This document shows positions 56,011 through 64,000 of a DNA stretch of 64,000 nt, piece by piece. A program made the position numbers and the translations under genes. Location of the stretch: the NCBI GenBank assembly GCA_903911085.1, contig CAIWCC010000125.1:1-64000 (forward strand), in the 5' to 3' direction. The notes beneath the pieces were generated by a model that was not told the origin of the DNA, did no database searches, and saw only the letters and a program-made list of their open reading frames with translations. This DNA is from an uncultured Bacteroidales bacterium (GTDB taxonomy: Bacteria; Bacteroidota; Bacteroidia; Bacteroidales; Paludibacteraceae). The first letter of the stretch is position 1. Each line of letters begins with the position of its first letter.

Positions 56011-57888
56011 TTACCAACCTGGATTTTGTTCGAACTTGCTCATCATATTTCTCGTAGATGTTGGGAAAGGGTACCAATAATGTTTATTTTCAAACACCCT
56101 AGCGGCAGTTGTAAGTTGCTGTTTTCCAAAATTAAATCCACCACTTCCGTTTGAAGTAATATATGCTCCCCAAATTCCTTTTGAAAGGACTTCTTTTGCA
56201 ACTCTCCAGCGTTTTAAATCCCACCAGCGGTGTTCTTCCGAATATAATTCACGAGCACGTTCCAACCGAATATATTCGCGGAATTTTTCTTTACTTGCAT
56301 AATATTCTGGTTTTACAATTGGCATTTCTACTCTGTTGCGTACGATATTTATAGCATCAACAGCAGTCAAATTACCAATAACATCTGAACCTGTTGGTGC
56401 TATAACAGGACCATTAAGTTCGTTCGCAAGTTCTGCATAATCGAGGTAAAGCTGTGCATATCTGATAAATGGAAATATGCGAGCGTAGCCTGTTACGTTA
56501 TCAGATAAATTATTTCCTGGCCATCTGAATTTTCCAGCGGTAAAATAACCGGTAAAAATGGCATTAGCTGTACCTTCATATTTAAAATGCTTACCATCGG
56601 GTTGATTGGCTTCCAGATTTTTTGGAAGACCGCCTACGTTCGAAGTTGTTTTGAGTGTAAGCATTGCATCACCATGGCAAAAAATGAATTTCTTAAGTCT
56701 TGGGTCGCGATTGTCATAAGGCATTGCAGGGTTCCAAGTACTTCCTTTGGCTATTGCATCCTCCAATTGCCAACCATCTTTAGTTTCGAACCATTCCACA
56801 GCATTATGCGTGGGTACACTATATGAGCCAGCCCAACCACCATCAAAACCAGGCAAATACCAAGCAGTACCGTTACCTGATTGCTGCATGTAAGCTTGTT
56901 GTGAAGCAATAGGTGGCTGAAAAATAGCTTCATCACTCACAGCGTCACGACCTAATCTGTAAAAATTAAGATTATAATCGGCTGTGCTATACATCTTGTA
57001 ACGATTACCTGTTTTTTGTGCACTTTCAAGTGCTTCAATACAAGTTTTCATAGCTTCGGCAGCAATGGTTAAGTTGTATTCTGGAGTGCCATTAAACGAA
57101 AGACTTTGGGCACGTGGGATATTTGAATTTGGACTTGCAGCATACAATAAAATCATTTCTTTCACCGCCTTAGCTGTTGTTATAGTTACCCGTCCATTGT
57201 CTTTCGATGCAGTTTTATTCCAGTTTTCTGGAAGATAACTTATGGCGCTGTCCAAATCTTGAACTGCCCACTTACTCGATTCCTGATATTCTGGTCGGTA
57301 TTGATCAAAATCTGCATCGGACAAAAATGACTTTTGCATGTTAGGTAGTCCACCAAAGTCGCGGATAAGCATAAAGTAAAACCAGCCACGTAAAAAGTAA
57401 GCTTGACCAATTAATTGATTTTTAAGTTCCACGCGAGTATATTCCGCCTCTGGAGGAAACTTAGTCAATAAATTTGCATTTTCCAACGCCAGGTTACAAG
57501 CTCTGATTCCAGCAGCCGCTTCGGCCGGAACTTCACGGTACCTATGTCTCATATCAAATTCTTCACCATCAAGTGTCCATCTAAAACCAGGCAAATTGCA
57601 ATCCAACCAGTTTCCTTTGTTCACCCGAGTACAAATGCCGTTTCCAGCACTAACATGTTGGGCTTCATCGCCGTAGCAACCAATTTCGCCACCAAAATCC
57701 ATCCTATCGTAAACGTAATTATGTAGTAATCCATTTGCACGATCCAAAAAGCCTTTAAAATTGTAATAATCGCCAAAAACTTTCTCATTTGTAATTCCCA
57801 TTTCAGGGCTTTGGTCGAGATATTCTTCGCATGAGAAAAATATCGGTGCCAAAAGTAATATCAAAATATAACTATATTTCTTTTTCAT
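56011..57888 (-). CDS. susD: SusD-like nutrient-binding outer-membrane lipoprotein (pair 1)
   Basis: A 625-residue SusD/RagB protein. The lipobox is FFSC (about Cys20), then EEYLDQSPEMGITNEKVF. Hallmarks are QAYFLRGWFYFMLIRDFGGLP and YIRLERARELYSEEHRWWDLKRWRVA. It would sit on the 57911 SusC as its lid. The sequence is clearly different from the second SusD, so the pairs probably bind different oligosaccharides. Spacing is 22 nt to its susC and 28 nt to the next one. Confidence 0.95.
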   Translation of the reverse strand: MKKKYSYILILLLAPIFFSCEEYLDQSPEMGITNEKVFGDYYNFKGFLDRANGLLHNYVYDRMDFGGEIGCYGDEAQHVSAGNGICTRVNKGNWLDCNLPGFRWTLDGEEFDMRHRYREVPAEAAAGIRACNLALENANLLTKFPPEAEYTRVELKNQLIGQAYFLRGWFYFMLIRDFGGLPNMQKSFLSDADFDQYRPEYQESSKWAVQDLDSAISYLPENWNKTASKDNGRVTITTAKAVKEMILLYAASPNSNIPRAQSLSFNGTPEYNLTIAAEAMKTCIEALESAQKTGNRYKMYSTADYNLNFYRLGRDAVSDEAIFQPPIASQQAYMQQSGNGTAWYLPGFDGGWAGSYSVPTHNAVEWFETKDGWQLEDAIAKGSTWNPAMPYDNRDPRLKKFIFCHGDAMLTLKTTSNVGGLPKNLEANQPDGKHFKYEGTANAIFTGYFTAGKFRWPGNNLSDNVTGYARIFPFIRYAQLYLDYAELANELNGPVIAPTGSDVIGNLTAVDAINIVRNRVEMPIVKPEYYASKEKFREYIRLERARELYSEEHRWWDLKRWRVAKEVLSKGIWGAYITSNGSGGFNFGKQQLTTAARVFENKHYWYPFPTSTRNMMSKFEQNPGW

Positions 57889-57910
57889 GATTTCTATTTT
57901 TACTGTTTAA

Positions 57911-60900
57911 CTATAATGAAAAGCGCATTCCTAAGTTATACCTTTTTGTAATTGGATAAACTTCAAGTTTGTTTGCTTCAGGGTCAAATTGTTTTGGAAG
58001 CGAAGACCATGTAATAAGGTTGTTTCCATTCAAATAGATTTCTAAATTTTTGACAACTTGTAGCCATTTAGCATCTTTGGAATTTACACTATACTTCAGT
58101 TCAAGATTGCGGAGACGTAAAAAATCACTTCGTCTAAATGTATACGTGCTGGCACTTGAGTTATATTTATTATCTAAAGTATGTAAAGCTGGATGTGTGG
58201 CTGTTAAATTATCTGGCGTCCAGTAATTTTTCATCTCAGTGTCTGTCATAGCAAAGTTAATACCGCCTGTGGAACTGAATTCCCATAAATAAGCCGAAGA
58301 TAGCTCTTTAGAAATATCCATCATGCCATTGAACATAGCAGATAGTGAAAACTGTTTATAAGTGACACCAAGATTAAATGCAAAAGACTTTGTAGCATAC
58401 GAAGGATTCCCGATTGGGGCGCGATCTAATTGGTCAATTTTACCATCTGCGTTATAATCCATAAATGAGAAGTCACCTGGTATTAAGTTTGTTACAATGG
58501 TTTGTGTATTGTTGTACGCATCGTCCCAACTGCCCAACAATCCATTGTCGATATAACCCGATGACCAGCCAATAGGTTTGCCTGCTTGTTTTTGATATTC
58601 GGGAGTATAAATTGGGTCGTCTCTATCAACAATTCTGTTTTCGCTAATGGAGAAATTCCCAGATAAATAATAATCCCAATCTTTGTTGATCTTTCCGTTA
58701 TATTTCAATTCAAAATCAATACCATGATTTTTTGTTTTCCCAATATTAGCATCCGGAAATACATTACCATATAAACCAGGTATAGTTCTGCGGGTCATTA
58801 GAATTCCTGTACGTTTTTCATCAAAAAAGTCAATTGTAGATCTCAATTTACCACCTAAGAATGTCATTTCAATACCTAAGTTTTGTTTCGTTGATGTTTC
58901 CCAAGTTGCATTGGCGTTAGCAGGTTTTCCTTCAAGATAAAGTATTCCGTTGTTACCCATTGCAGTTAATGTGTTTCCATAACCGCCAGGGTAGCCATTT
59001 TCACCAGCCACGTAACCAACAGGTCCTGGATTGTAGCTCGAAATATAAGTAAAGCGTGATGCACCAAGATCGCTTCCTATTTTACCCCACGAATATCTTA
59101 CTTTCATGAAATTAATGAAGTTCACATTGTTCTTAAAAATAGATTCTTCTGAAAGCACCCAACCTGTAGCAAGTGAAGGAAAAAATCCAAAACGAAGTCC
59201 GGGTGCAAATTTTTCGCTACCATTATATGCTGCGTTAATTTCAGCCAAATATTTTGACTTATATGCGTAAGTTGCTCTACCAACCCAACTTTCCTCAAAA
59301 CTTGGGAAGCTGGCTCCACTTCTGGCTGTTCGGCGACTTACCAAAGCAAGACCTGAAAATGCATGGCCTTTAATTTTTTTCTCGTACAGCAACGAACCCT
59401 CATAATATAAACTGCTGCTAAATCCTCCTAGTCCTTCACCATTAAATGTAACTAAGCTGTTTACCAAATCTTGGTCTGTCCCAAACTGTACATATTTCTG
59501 TGTAGCTGGGTCAGATAAATAATAGATAGGGTTTGCAGTAATTGAACTGCCATAAGCACGACTAAAGTTATACGACGCAGAAGCTTTGAAAAGGAAATCT
59601 TTCAAAAATCGTTGTTCAAAAACCATATCACTGAAAATTCGTGTTGAACGCTCCATGTTTTGACCTTCACGTTCCATTTCACCTACATAGTTCATTTTGA
59701 ACCAATCGGAGGCCGCATTGCCAACACCCAACTCACCATTACTTAAAACAGGAGGTGCGCCAACTTGCACTTGTTGATACAATCTGGCTAAGTACTGCTC
59801 ATCACCACCTGTGCCTATTGAACCAATACCATTGCGAGCAGAATATGTAACGCGGTTACCACTCCAGTTTTTAAAATCGCCCGAAAGGTTTACTTTCACC
59901 TTGGTGGTTTTAGTAAATTTAAAATCGAGGTTACTACGCCAGTTATAGCGGCTTTGTGAAGTTCTTGGATCAAACTCCTTTTGTTTTTTGAGATTGAAAA
60001 TATCTCCATCGTAATTGTATCCAAACGATGTGAAATACGTAACAAAATCTTTACCACCCGTTACGTTTACATTGTAGGCGCTTGATTTACCAGTGCCTAT
60101 CATTGTATTCACCCAATTGGTGTACGTATAAAAGTTAGTATCACGGTTAGGATTACGCCACATATCTATTTCACTTTGAGGTCTTAATAAACTGTATAGA
60201 CCATCGTTTTTAGCTGCCACGTTGTAATACTCCAAGGATTTGTCGTATGTATCAAAATAATCTGTTTCAACTGCTGGGCTTTTATGAGTCCAGTTACCTG
60301 TGAACGAAACTTTAGGAGCACCTTTTATACCTCTTTTTGTGGTGATTAGGACAACACCGTTAGCAGCTTTTACTCCATACACAGCTGTGGCAGAAGCATC
60401 TTTTAATACCGAAATAGACTCAACTTCATTTGGATCCAAATCATTAAAGTCTCTTTCTACTCCATCCACCACAAAAAGCGGATTACTATTTACCCAAGAT
60501 GCTTGCCCACGGATAAGAATATTAGCGGCGGTTGCACCTGGCTGTCCAGCAGCTTGCATGGTAGATACACCTGGAAGCAAGCCCGTTAATGCCTCCGAAA
60601 TCGTTGACACATTACCAGCTTTCAGAATTTCCGCACCTGTTGTTTGAGTTATTGAACCCACAACAGTTTTCTTGTTTTGGGTACCAAAACCCACTACAAC
60701 TACATCCTTTAACATCTCAGCATCAGATGCTAATGTTACATTAATACTTGTTTGTTTACCTACCTTTATTTCTTGGGTTTTTAAGCCAATATAACTGTAA
60801 ACCAGCGTAACATTTTGTAAATTCTTTAATGACAATGAGTACGCACCATTTTTGTCTGTAATAGTTCCAACTCCAGCAGAACCTTTTATAAAAACACTCG

Positions 60901-60994
60901 CACCAATTAATGTCTCTCCTTCGTTATCGAACACTTTACCTGTTATTGGTTTTGTTTGACCACTAACTGTGTTCGATGTTAAGGTAACCAACAT
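57911..60994 (-). CDS. susC: SusC-like TonB-dependent porin (pair 1), start displaced by a homopolymer frameshift
   Basis: A full-length SusC barrel: KPITGKVFDNEGETLIGASV (CarboxypepD_reg), then a plug with DVVVVGFGTQNKK, the signature NPLFVVDGVERDFNDLDPNE, VESISVLKDASATAVYG and NGVVLITTKRG, and a barrel closing at YNLGMRFSL. The only in-frame ATG left, at 60994, leaves a truncated signal peptide without charged start (MLVTLTSNTVSGQ). The expected start MKKKWNFKTG... begins at 61046, but the A10 run (61034-61043) puts it one base out of frame, where nine A would be in frame. It is the first gene behind operator copy E. Confidence 0.93.
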   Translation of the reverse strand: MLVTLTSNTVSGQTKPITGKVFDNEGETLIGASVFIKGSAGVGTITDKNGAYSLSLKNLQNVTLVYSYIGLKTQEIKVGKQTSINVTLASDAEMLKDVVVVGFGTQNKKTVVGSITQTTGAEILKAGNVSTISEALTGLLPGVSTMQAAGQPGATAANILIRGQASWVNSNPLFVVDGVERDFNDLDPNEVESISVLKDASATAVYGVKAANGVVLITTKRGIKGAPKVSFTGNWTHKSPAVETDYFDTYDKSLEYYNVAAKNDGLYSLLRPQSEIDMWRNPNRDTNFYTYTNWVNTMIGTGKSSAYNVNVTGGKDFVTYFTSFGYNYDGDIFNLKKQKEFDPRTSQSRYNWRSNLDFKFTKTTKVKVNLSGDFKNWSGNRVTYSARNGIGSIGTGGDEQYLARLYQQVQVGAPPVLSNGELGVGNAASDWFKMNYVGEMEREGQNMERSTRIFSDMVFEQRFLKDFLFKASASYNFSRAYGSSITANPIYYLSDPATQKYVQFGTDQDLVNSLVTFNGEGLGGFSSSLYYEGSLLYEKKIKGHAFSGLALVSRRTARSGASFPSFEESWVGRATYAYKSKYLAEINAAYNGSEKFAPGLRFGFFPSLATGWVLSEESIFKNNVNFINFMKVRYSWGKIGSDLGASRFTYISSYNPGPVGYVAGENGYPGGYGNTLTAMGNNGILYLEGKPANANATWETSTKQNLGIEMTFLGGKLRSTIDFFDEKRTGILMTRRTIPGLYGNVFPDANIGKTKNHGIDFELKYNGKINKDWDYYLSGNFSISENRIVDRDDPIYTPEYQKQAGKPIGWSSGYIDNGLLGSWDDAYNNTQTIVTNLIPGDFSFMDYNADGKIDQLDRAPIGNPSYATKSFAFNLGVTYKQFSLSAMFNGMMDISKELSSAYLWEFSSTGGINFAMTDTEMKNYWTPDNLTATHPALHTLDNKYNSSASTYTFRRSDFLRLRNLELKYSVNSKDAKWLQVVKNLEIYLNGNNLITWSSLPKQFDPEANKLEVYPITKRYNLGMRFSL

Positions 60995-61033
60995 TAATAA
61001 TAGGGAATAAATTAACCCTGTTTTAAAATTCCA

Positions 61034-61046
61034 TTTTTTTTTTCAT
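61034..61046 (-). other. A10 run that breaks the frame at the susC start
   Basis: On - the sequence is ATG, ten A, TGG. With nine A it reads MKKKWNFKTGLIYSLLLMLV, a textbook signal peptide joined to the susC frame. With ten it ends at a TAA eight codons in. This is a sequencing error, a true lesion, or a slippage-prone tract that could be phase-variable or corrected by transcriptional slippage. It is placed exactly at the start codon. Confidence 0.8.
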
Positions 61047-61229
61047 TGTGATTTTTTTAATAATAATCTCAATTAATTTCTCAATTTAATCCTTATTTAT
61101 TTTTTATTTGATAAAATCAATAAAGATATAGATTTAACGAACTCTCTAAACCATTATAAGCATAAATTGTCATGTTTTTTTCTACATTAGTTTATTTTTT
61201 TAGTTTATAAGTATGTGTGATTTGTTCTG

Positions 61230-61292
61230 CAAATATAGTACTCTGGATATCCAAAAATGTGTTACAAACTGTTTTTTATATGTGATAAACTG
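61230..61292 (-). promoter_or_regulatory. Shared direct-repeat operator and -7 box (copy E), SusCD operon promoter
   Basis: On + TACAAACTG (61263-61271) and GATAAACTG (61284-61292) are 21 bp apart. On - TATATTTG (61237-61230) matches TAnnTTTG, 25 nt away. The site begins 20 nt after the SGNH gene stop and implies a leader of roughly 180 nt before the susC start at 61046. The rest of the gap 61047-61229 is AT-rich leader with no other feature that I can support. Confidence 0.7.
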
Positions 61293-61311
61293 TTTTTGTT
61301 CGTTTAATTAA

Positions 61312-62106
61312 CTAATCTAATCGTTTGTATTCTTTTTCTAATCGAGGTTTTACTATTTGTACCCATTTTTCGTATCCTTTTGCATTTACATGTAATGAAT
61401 CAGCAAGGAAAAATTCTCCACTTGACAATCCTTTCTCATTTAACAAAGACGTGTTCATGTCCAAATAGCCACAATTCTTTCTTTTTGCTATAATAAATTC
61501 TAGAAAATTATTAACCTCATCTACTTTAGCCCAATGTGCTTTTCGTAAAATACTCTTTTTAATCCCACAGAATACAATTTTTGATTTTGGTAACTTGCTG
61601 TGATAAACTTGTTCCAGATAGCTAAAAAGAAGTTTTATTGTGGCTACTTTAGGCATAGTAATGTCATTTTCGACATAAACAAAAATAAGTTTGGGTTGTA
61701 ATTTATAAAGATAACTATCAGAAAAATAGACCATATCCAATACTTTTGAACCACCAAAACCTCTATTTATAACTGGAATAGGAGCCATGTCTACCGGTAA
61801 AGATTTCCATTTGGTAAATGATGAACTACCTGTAAATACCACATCGAAATGAGTACGATTATTCACACTGTCATCTTTTGCAAAACGAACCATATCTCCC
61901 TGAAAGTTTTTAGGAACAACGTAGCAATTCATTAGTGAATCAATTACTCTTATCTCATTGGGATTGAAAATTTTCGAACTTGGTTTTGGAAAGTGAAGTT
62001 CTGTTAAAGCTGGTGCGTTAATGCTTTGTGCTGAAATAGCAGAAATTCCAACGGTAAATACATGAAAATATAGAATTGCTCGTAGAAAAATAGATTTAAT
62101 TTGCAT
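61312..62106 (-). CDS. SGNH/GDSL hydrolase
   Basis: A 264-residue secreted SGNH hydrolase with signal peptide (ending ISAQ, about residue 27). Block I is FTGSSSF (nucleophile Ser94 or Ser95), block II is NRGFGGS, block III VYVENDI and block V DSLHVNAKGY (Asp-x-x-His). It is a short, single-domain member, without T9SS tail, probably an esterase for sugar acetyl or similar groups. It follows the GH3 gene by 13 nt and ends 20 nt before the susC operon operator. It is unrelated to the two SGNH enzymes at 21787 and 25808 beyond the fold. Confidence 0.85.
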   Translation of the reverse strand: MQIKSIFLRAILYFHVFTVGISAISAQSINAPALTELHFPKPSSKIFNPNEIRVIDSLMNCYVVPKNFQGDMVRFAKDDSVNNRTHFDVVFTGSSSFTKWKSLPVDMAPIPVINRGFGGSKVLDMVYFSDSYLYKLQPKLIFVYVENDITMPKVATIKLLFSYLEQVYHSKLPKSKIVFCGIKKSILRKAHWAKVDEVNNFLEFIIAKRKNCGYLDMNTSLLNEKGLSSGEFFLADSLHVNAKGYEKWVQIVKPRLEKEYKRLD

Positions 62107-62119
62107 AATATTTTAGTTT

Positions 62120-64000
62120 TTATTTAATTGTGAAGTTCTTCCTTTTCAAATCCTTATCAGCAGATGAGGTACCTAATAATAGTTCAAAATCGCCCTCTTC
62201 TACACCCAAAGTCATATCTTGTTTTGTAAATGACAATTTCTCTGGGTTAATTGTAAATTGAACAGTTTTCTTTTCACCGGGTAATAAATTTATTTTTACA
62301 AAATCCTTCAATTCTTTAACCGGACGTGTTGGCATGCTGTACAGGTCGTGAATATAGAGCTGTACAACTTCGGCACCTTCATGAGTACCTACATTGGTAA
62401 TATCGGCAGTTACAATCAACGAATCGGATTTGCTCATTTCTGTTTTTGAAATAGCTAAATTGGTGATAGTAAATTTAGTATAGCTTAATCCGTATCCAAA
62501 TGGATATAATGGCGTAATTTGTCCATCTACATAACTTTTATTCAATTGTGTTGGCTTATAGTTATATATCATCTGAATTTGACCCGTACTACGTGGAATA
62601 GTAACAGGTAATTTTCCAGAAGGATTTACCTTACCAGTAAGCACATTAGCTATGGCTTGTCCACCCAATGAACCAGGTTCCCAAGCTTGAACCAATGCCG
62701 AAACATTTTCGGAAATCCAATTTACGGCCAATGGGCGACCACCAACTAAAATTACAACGGTAGGAATACCTGTGACTTGAATGCGTTTCACCAATTCTTC
62801 CTGATCGCCTAATAAATCAATATTCATTCTATCGTAATTTTCACCTGACGAGATTAGCTTTTTGATATCATATCGCATTGTATTTTCGCCTACCACCACG
62901 ATAGCTAAATCCGATTTTTTAGCAAGTTCAGCCGCATCATCTATTAATCGCGAATCGTGAAATCGCACATTGGTACTTACATTGTGAAAAATAACGTTCT
63001 CAGTTCCTAGTACTTGACGAACTCCTTCGAGAACCGTAGTTACATTTTCGTCGGGTTGTTTCATCGCCCAATCTCCCAATACTGACTGACTATCGGCATT
63101 TGGACCAGTTATCAAAATATGCTTGTATTTATTTATATCTAGCGGCAGAAGTCCGTCATTTTTTAAAAGTACAATTGACTGTTCGGCCAACTTTAAAGCC
63201 ATCTTTTGATGTTCAGTATTGAAAACCACTTTCTTAGTGGTATTCAAATCAGTATATGGATTTTCAAAAAGTCCTAAACGGAATTTTGTTTCCAAAATAC
63301 GTGCACATGCTTTATTTATCTGGCTAACATTCAGTTTATTGTCATTCAATAATTTTATTATTCCTTCCTGAAAACCAGGTCCGTGCATATGCATGTCCAT
63401 TCCGGCATTTACTGTTTGAGAATAAGCTTGCATAAGAGACGAGGAGTATTTATGTAATGTAAACATGCGTGCTATATCGTCCCAATCGCTTACATAAAAA
63501 CCTTTGAAATTGAATTTATTTCGAATAATATCTGTCATTAAATTTTTGTCAGCATGGCATGGTACGCCATTCAGTTCGTTGTGCGCCACCATGATAGTTG
63601 CTAAATCAGTTTCCTCAAGAACTTTTCGGAAAGAATATAGATAAATATCGTTCAGTGTATATGGCGAAACTTCCATTGGTGCTGCATTTAAGCCATTAAT
63701 TGGGCTACCGCCAGCAACTAAATGTTTAGCACAAGCAGCAACATTACCGGAATTTAATTTATCACCCTGTAAACCTTTAATAGTAGCAATTCCCATGCGT
63801 GAGACCAAATATGGATCTTCGCCAAATGTTTCGCCTATTCTTCCCCAGCGAGGATCGCGACACACATCTACATTGGGCGTAAAAGTCCATGCTGAACCCA
63901 TTGCACGAATTTCCAATGCAGCTTGTTGCGATGCTTGTTTTACCAATTCAGGTTCAAAACTTGATGCCTGAGTTATAGCAGTGGGGTAAATTGTTGTTCC
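62120..64000 (-). CDS. GH3 beta-glycosidase, 5' end outside window
   Basis: The frame is open to the right edge (627 codons seen), so the start and signal peptide are missing. The barrel has RDPRWGRIGETFGEDPYL, KHLVAGG and the nucleophile Asp in FYVSDWDDIARM. The second domain has SSGENYDRMNIDL with the likely acid/base Glu, and GGQAIANVLTGKVNPSGKLPVTIPRS. The FN3-like tail starts around FGYGLSYTKF and ends VQLYIHDLYSMPTRPVKEL and KNFTIK. It is a BglX-type exo-enzyme like the one at 5398-7644. It precedes the SGNH gene by 13 nt and lies upstream of the SusCD operon. Confidence 0.93.
   Translation of the reverse strand, partial: GTTIYPTAITQASSFEPELVKQASQQAALEIRAMGSAWTFTPNVDVCRDPRWGRIGETFGEDPYLVSRMGIATIKGLQGDKLNSGNVAACAKHLVAGGSPINGLNAAPMEVSPYTLNDIYLYSFRKVLEETDLATIMVAHNELNGVPCHADKNLMTDIIRNKFNFKGFYVSDWDDIARMFTLHKYSSSLMQAYSQTVNAGMDMHMHGPGFQEGIIKLLNDNKLNVSQINKACARILETKFRLGLFENPYTDLNTTKKVVFNTEHQKMALKLAEQSIVLLKNDGLLPLDINKYKHILITGPNADSQSVLGDWAMKQPDENVTTVLEGVRQVLGTENVIFHNVSTNVRFHDSRLIDDAAELAKKSDLAIVVVGENTMRYDIKKLISSGENYDRMNIDLLGDQEELVKRIQVTGIPTVVILVGGRPLAVNWISENVSALVQAWEPGSLGGQAIANVLTGKVNPSGKLPVTIPRSTGQIQMIYNYKPTQLNKSYVDGQITPLYPFGYGLSYTKFTITNLAISKTEMSKSDSLIVTADITNVGTHEGAEVVQLYIHDLYSMPTRPVKELKDFVKINLLPGEKKTVQFTINPEKLSFTKQDMTLGVEEGDFELLLGTSSADKDLKRKNFTIK

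Noticed and set aside
1-64000. CRISPR arrays, tRNA, rRNA, transposases or attachment sites
   Set aside because: No regular repeat-spacer series, tRNA-like fold, rRNA or transposase frame was seen; decay in the island is by small deletions and frameshifts.

Overview
This 64 kb, AT-rich window is almost entirely one giant carbohydrate-utilisation island of a Bacteroidota bacterium. The evidence is two tandem SusC/SusD pairs with a SusE-like lipoprotein, many secreted enzymes ending in type IX secretion (T9SS) C-terminal sorting domains, and promoters of the Bacteroidota TAnnTTTG type without Shine-Dalgarno sites. A member of the Bacteroidales or a related order is likely; the genus cannot be read from the sequence. 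Only one gene (a sulfatase at 31984-33780) is on the + strand. All others are on the - strand, so the window reads as a series of leftward operons.

Layout from right (upstream) to left. (1) 64000-61312: a GH3 enzyme cut by the window edge and a small SGNH esterase. (2) 61292-50389: promoter, susC-susD-susC-susD-surface lipoprotein, then a hairpin plus T-tract terminator. The first susC is out of frame with its signal peptide because of an A10 run. (3) 50198-46610: a double beta-helix enzyme and an unrecognised ConA/LamG-like protein. (4) 46607-42236: promoter, GH16, carboxylesterase, GH29 and a strong terminator hairpin. (5) 42209-33856: GH2, sulfatase, GH36-like enzyme, SGNH esterase, and an alpha/beta-hydrolase with a frameshifted tail. 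(6) 31984-33780 (+): a T9SS sulfatase. (7) 31731-19861: promoter, GH16, sulfatase, DNRLRE esterase, two SGNH esterases, double beta-helix enzyme, GH29, and the remains of a beta-helix gene. (8) 19811-3599: promoter, two sulfatases, acetylesterase, sulfatase, GH2, two GH3 enzymes, and a decayed DUF5703 gene. (9) 3450-1: promoter and a large multidomain surface protein running off the left edge.

Taken together, the island appears to target a sulfated, acylated, fucose-containing heteropolysaccharide. Six sulfatases, seven esterases, two GH29 fucosidase-family enzymes, two GH2, three GH3, two GH16, a GH36-like enzyme and two GH55-like double beta-helix proteins would strip and cut it, and two SusCD transporters would import the products. 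The exact substrate is not determined.

Four observations stand out. A 21-bp-spaced direct repeat (core GAYAAACTG on +) occurs five times, always upstream of - strand units and always 24-25 nt from a TTTG-type -7 box, which looks like the operator of one unseen regulator. Five enzyme families occur as pairs in which one copy carries a T9SS sorting tail and the other does not, suggesting duplicated surface and periplasmic toolkits. All six sulfatases are of the serine type. Several genes are frameshifted or decayed.
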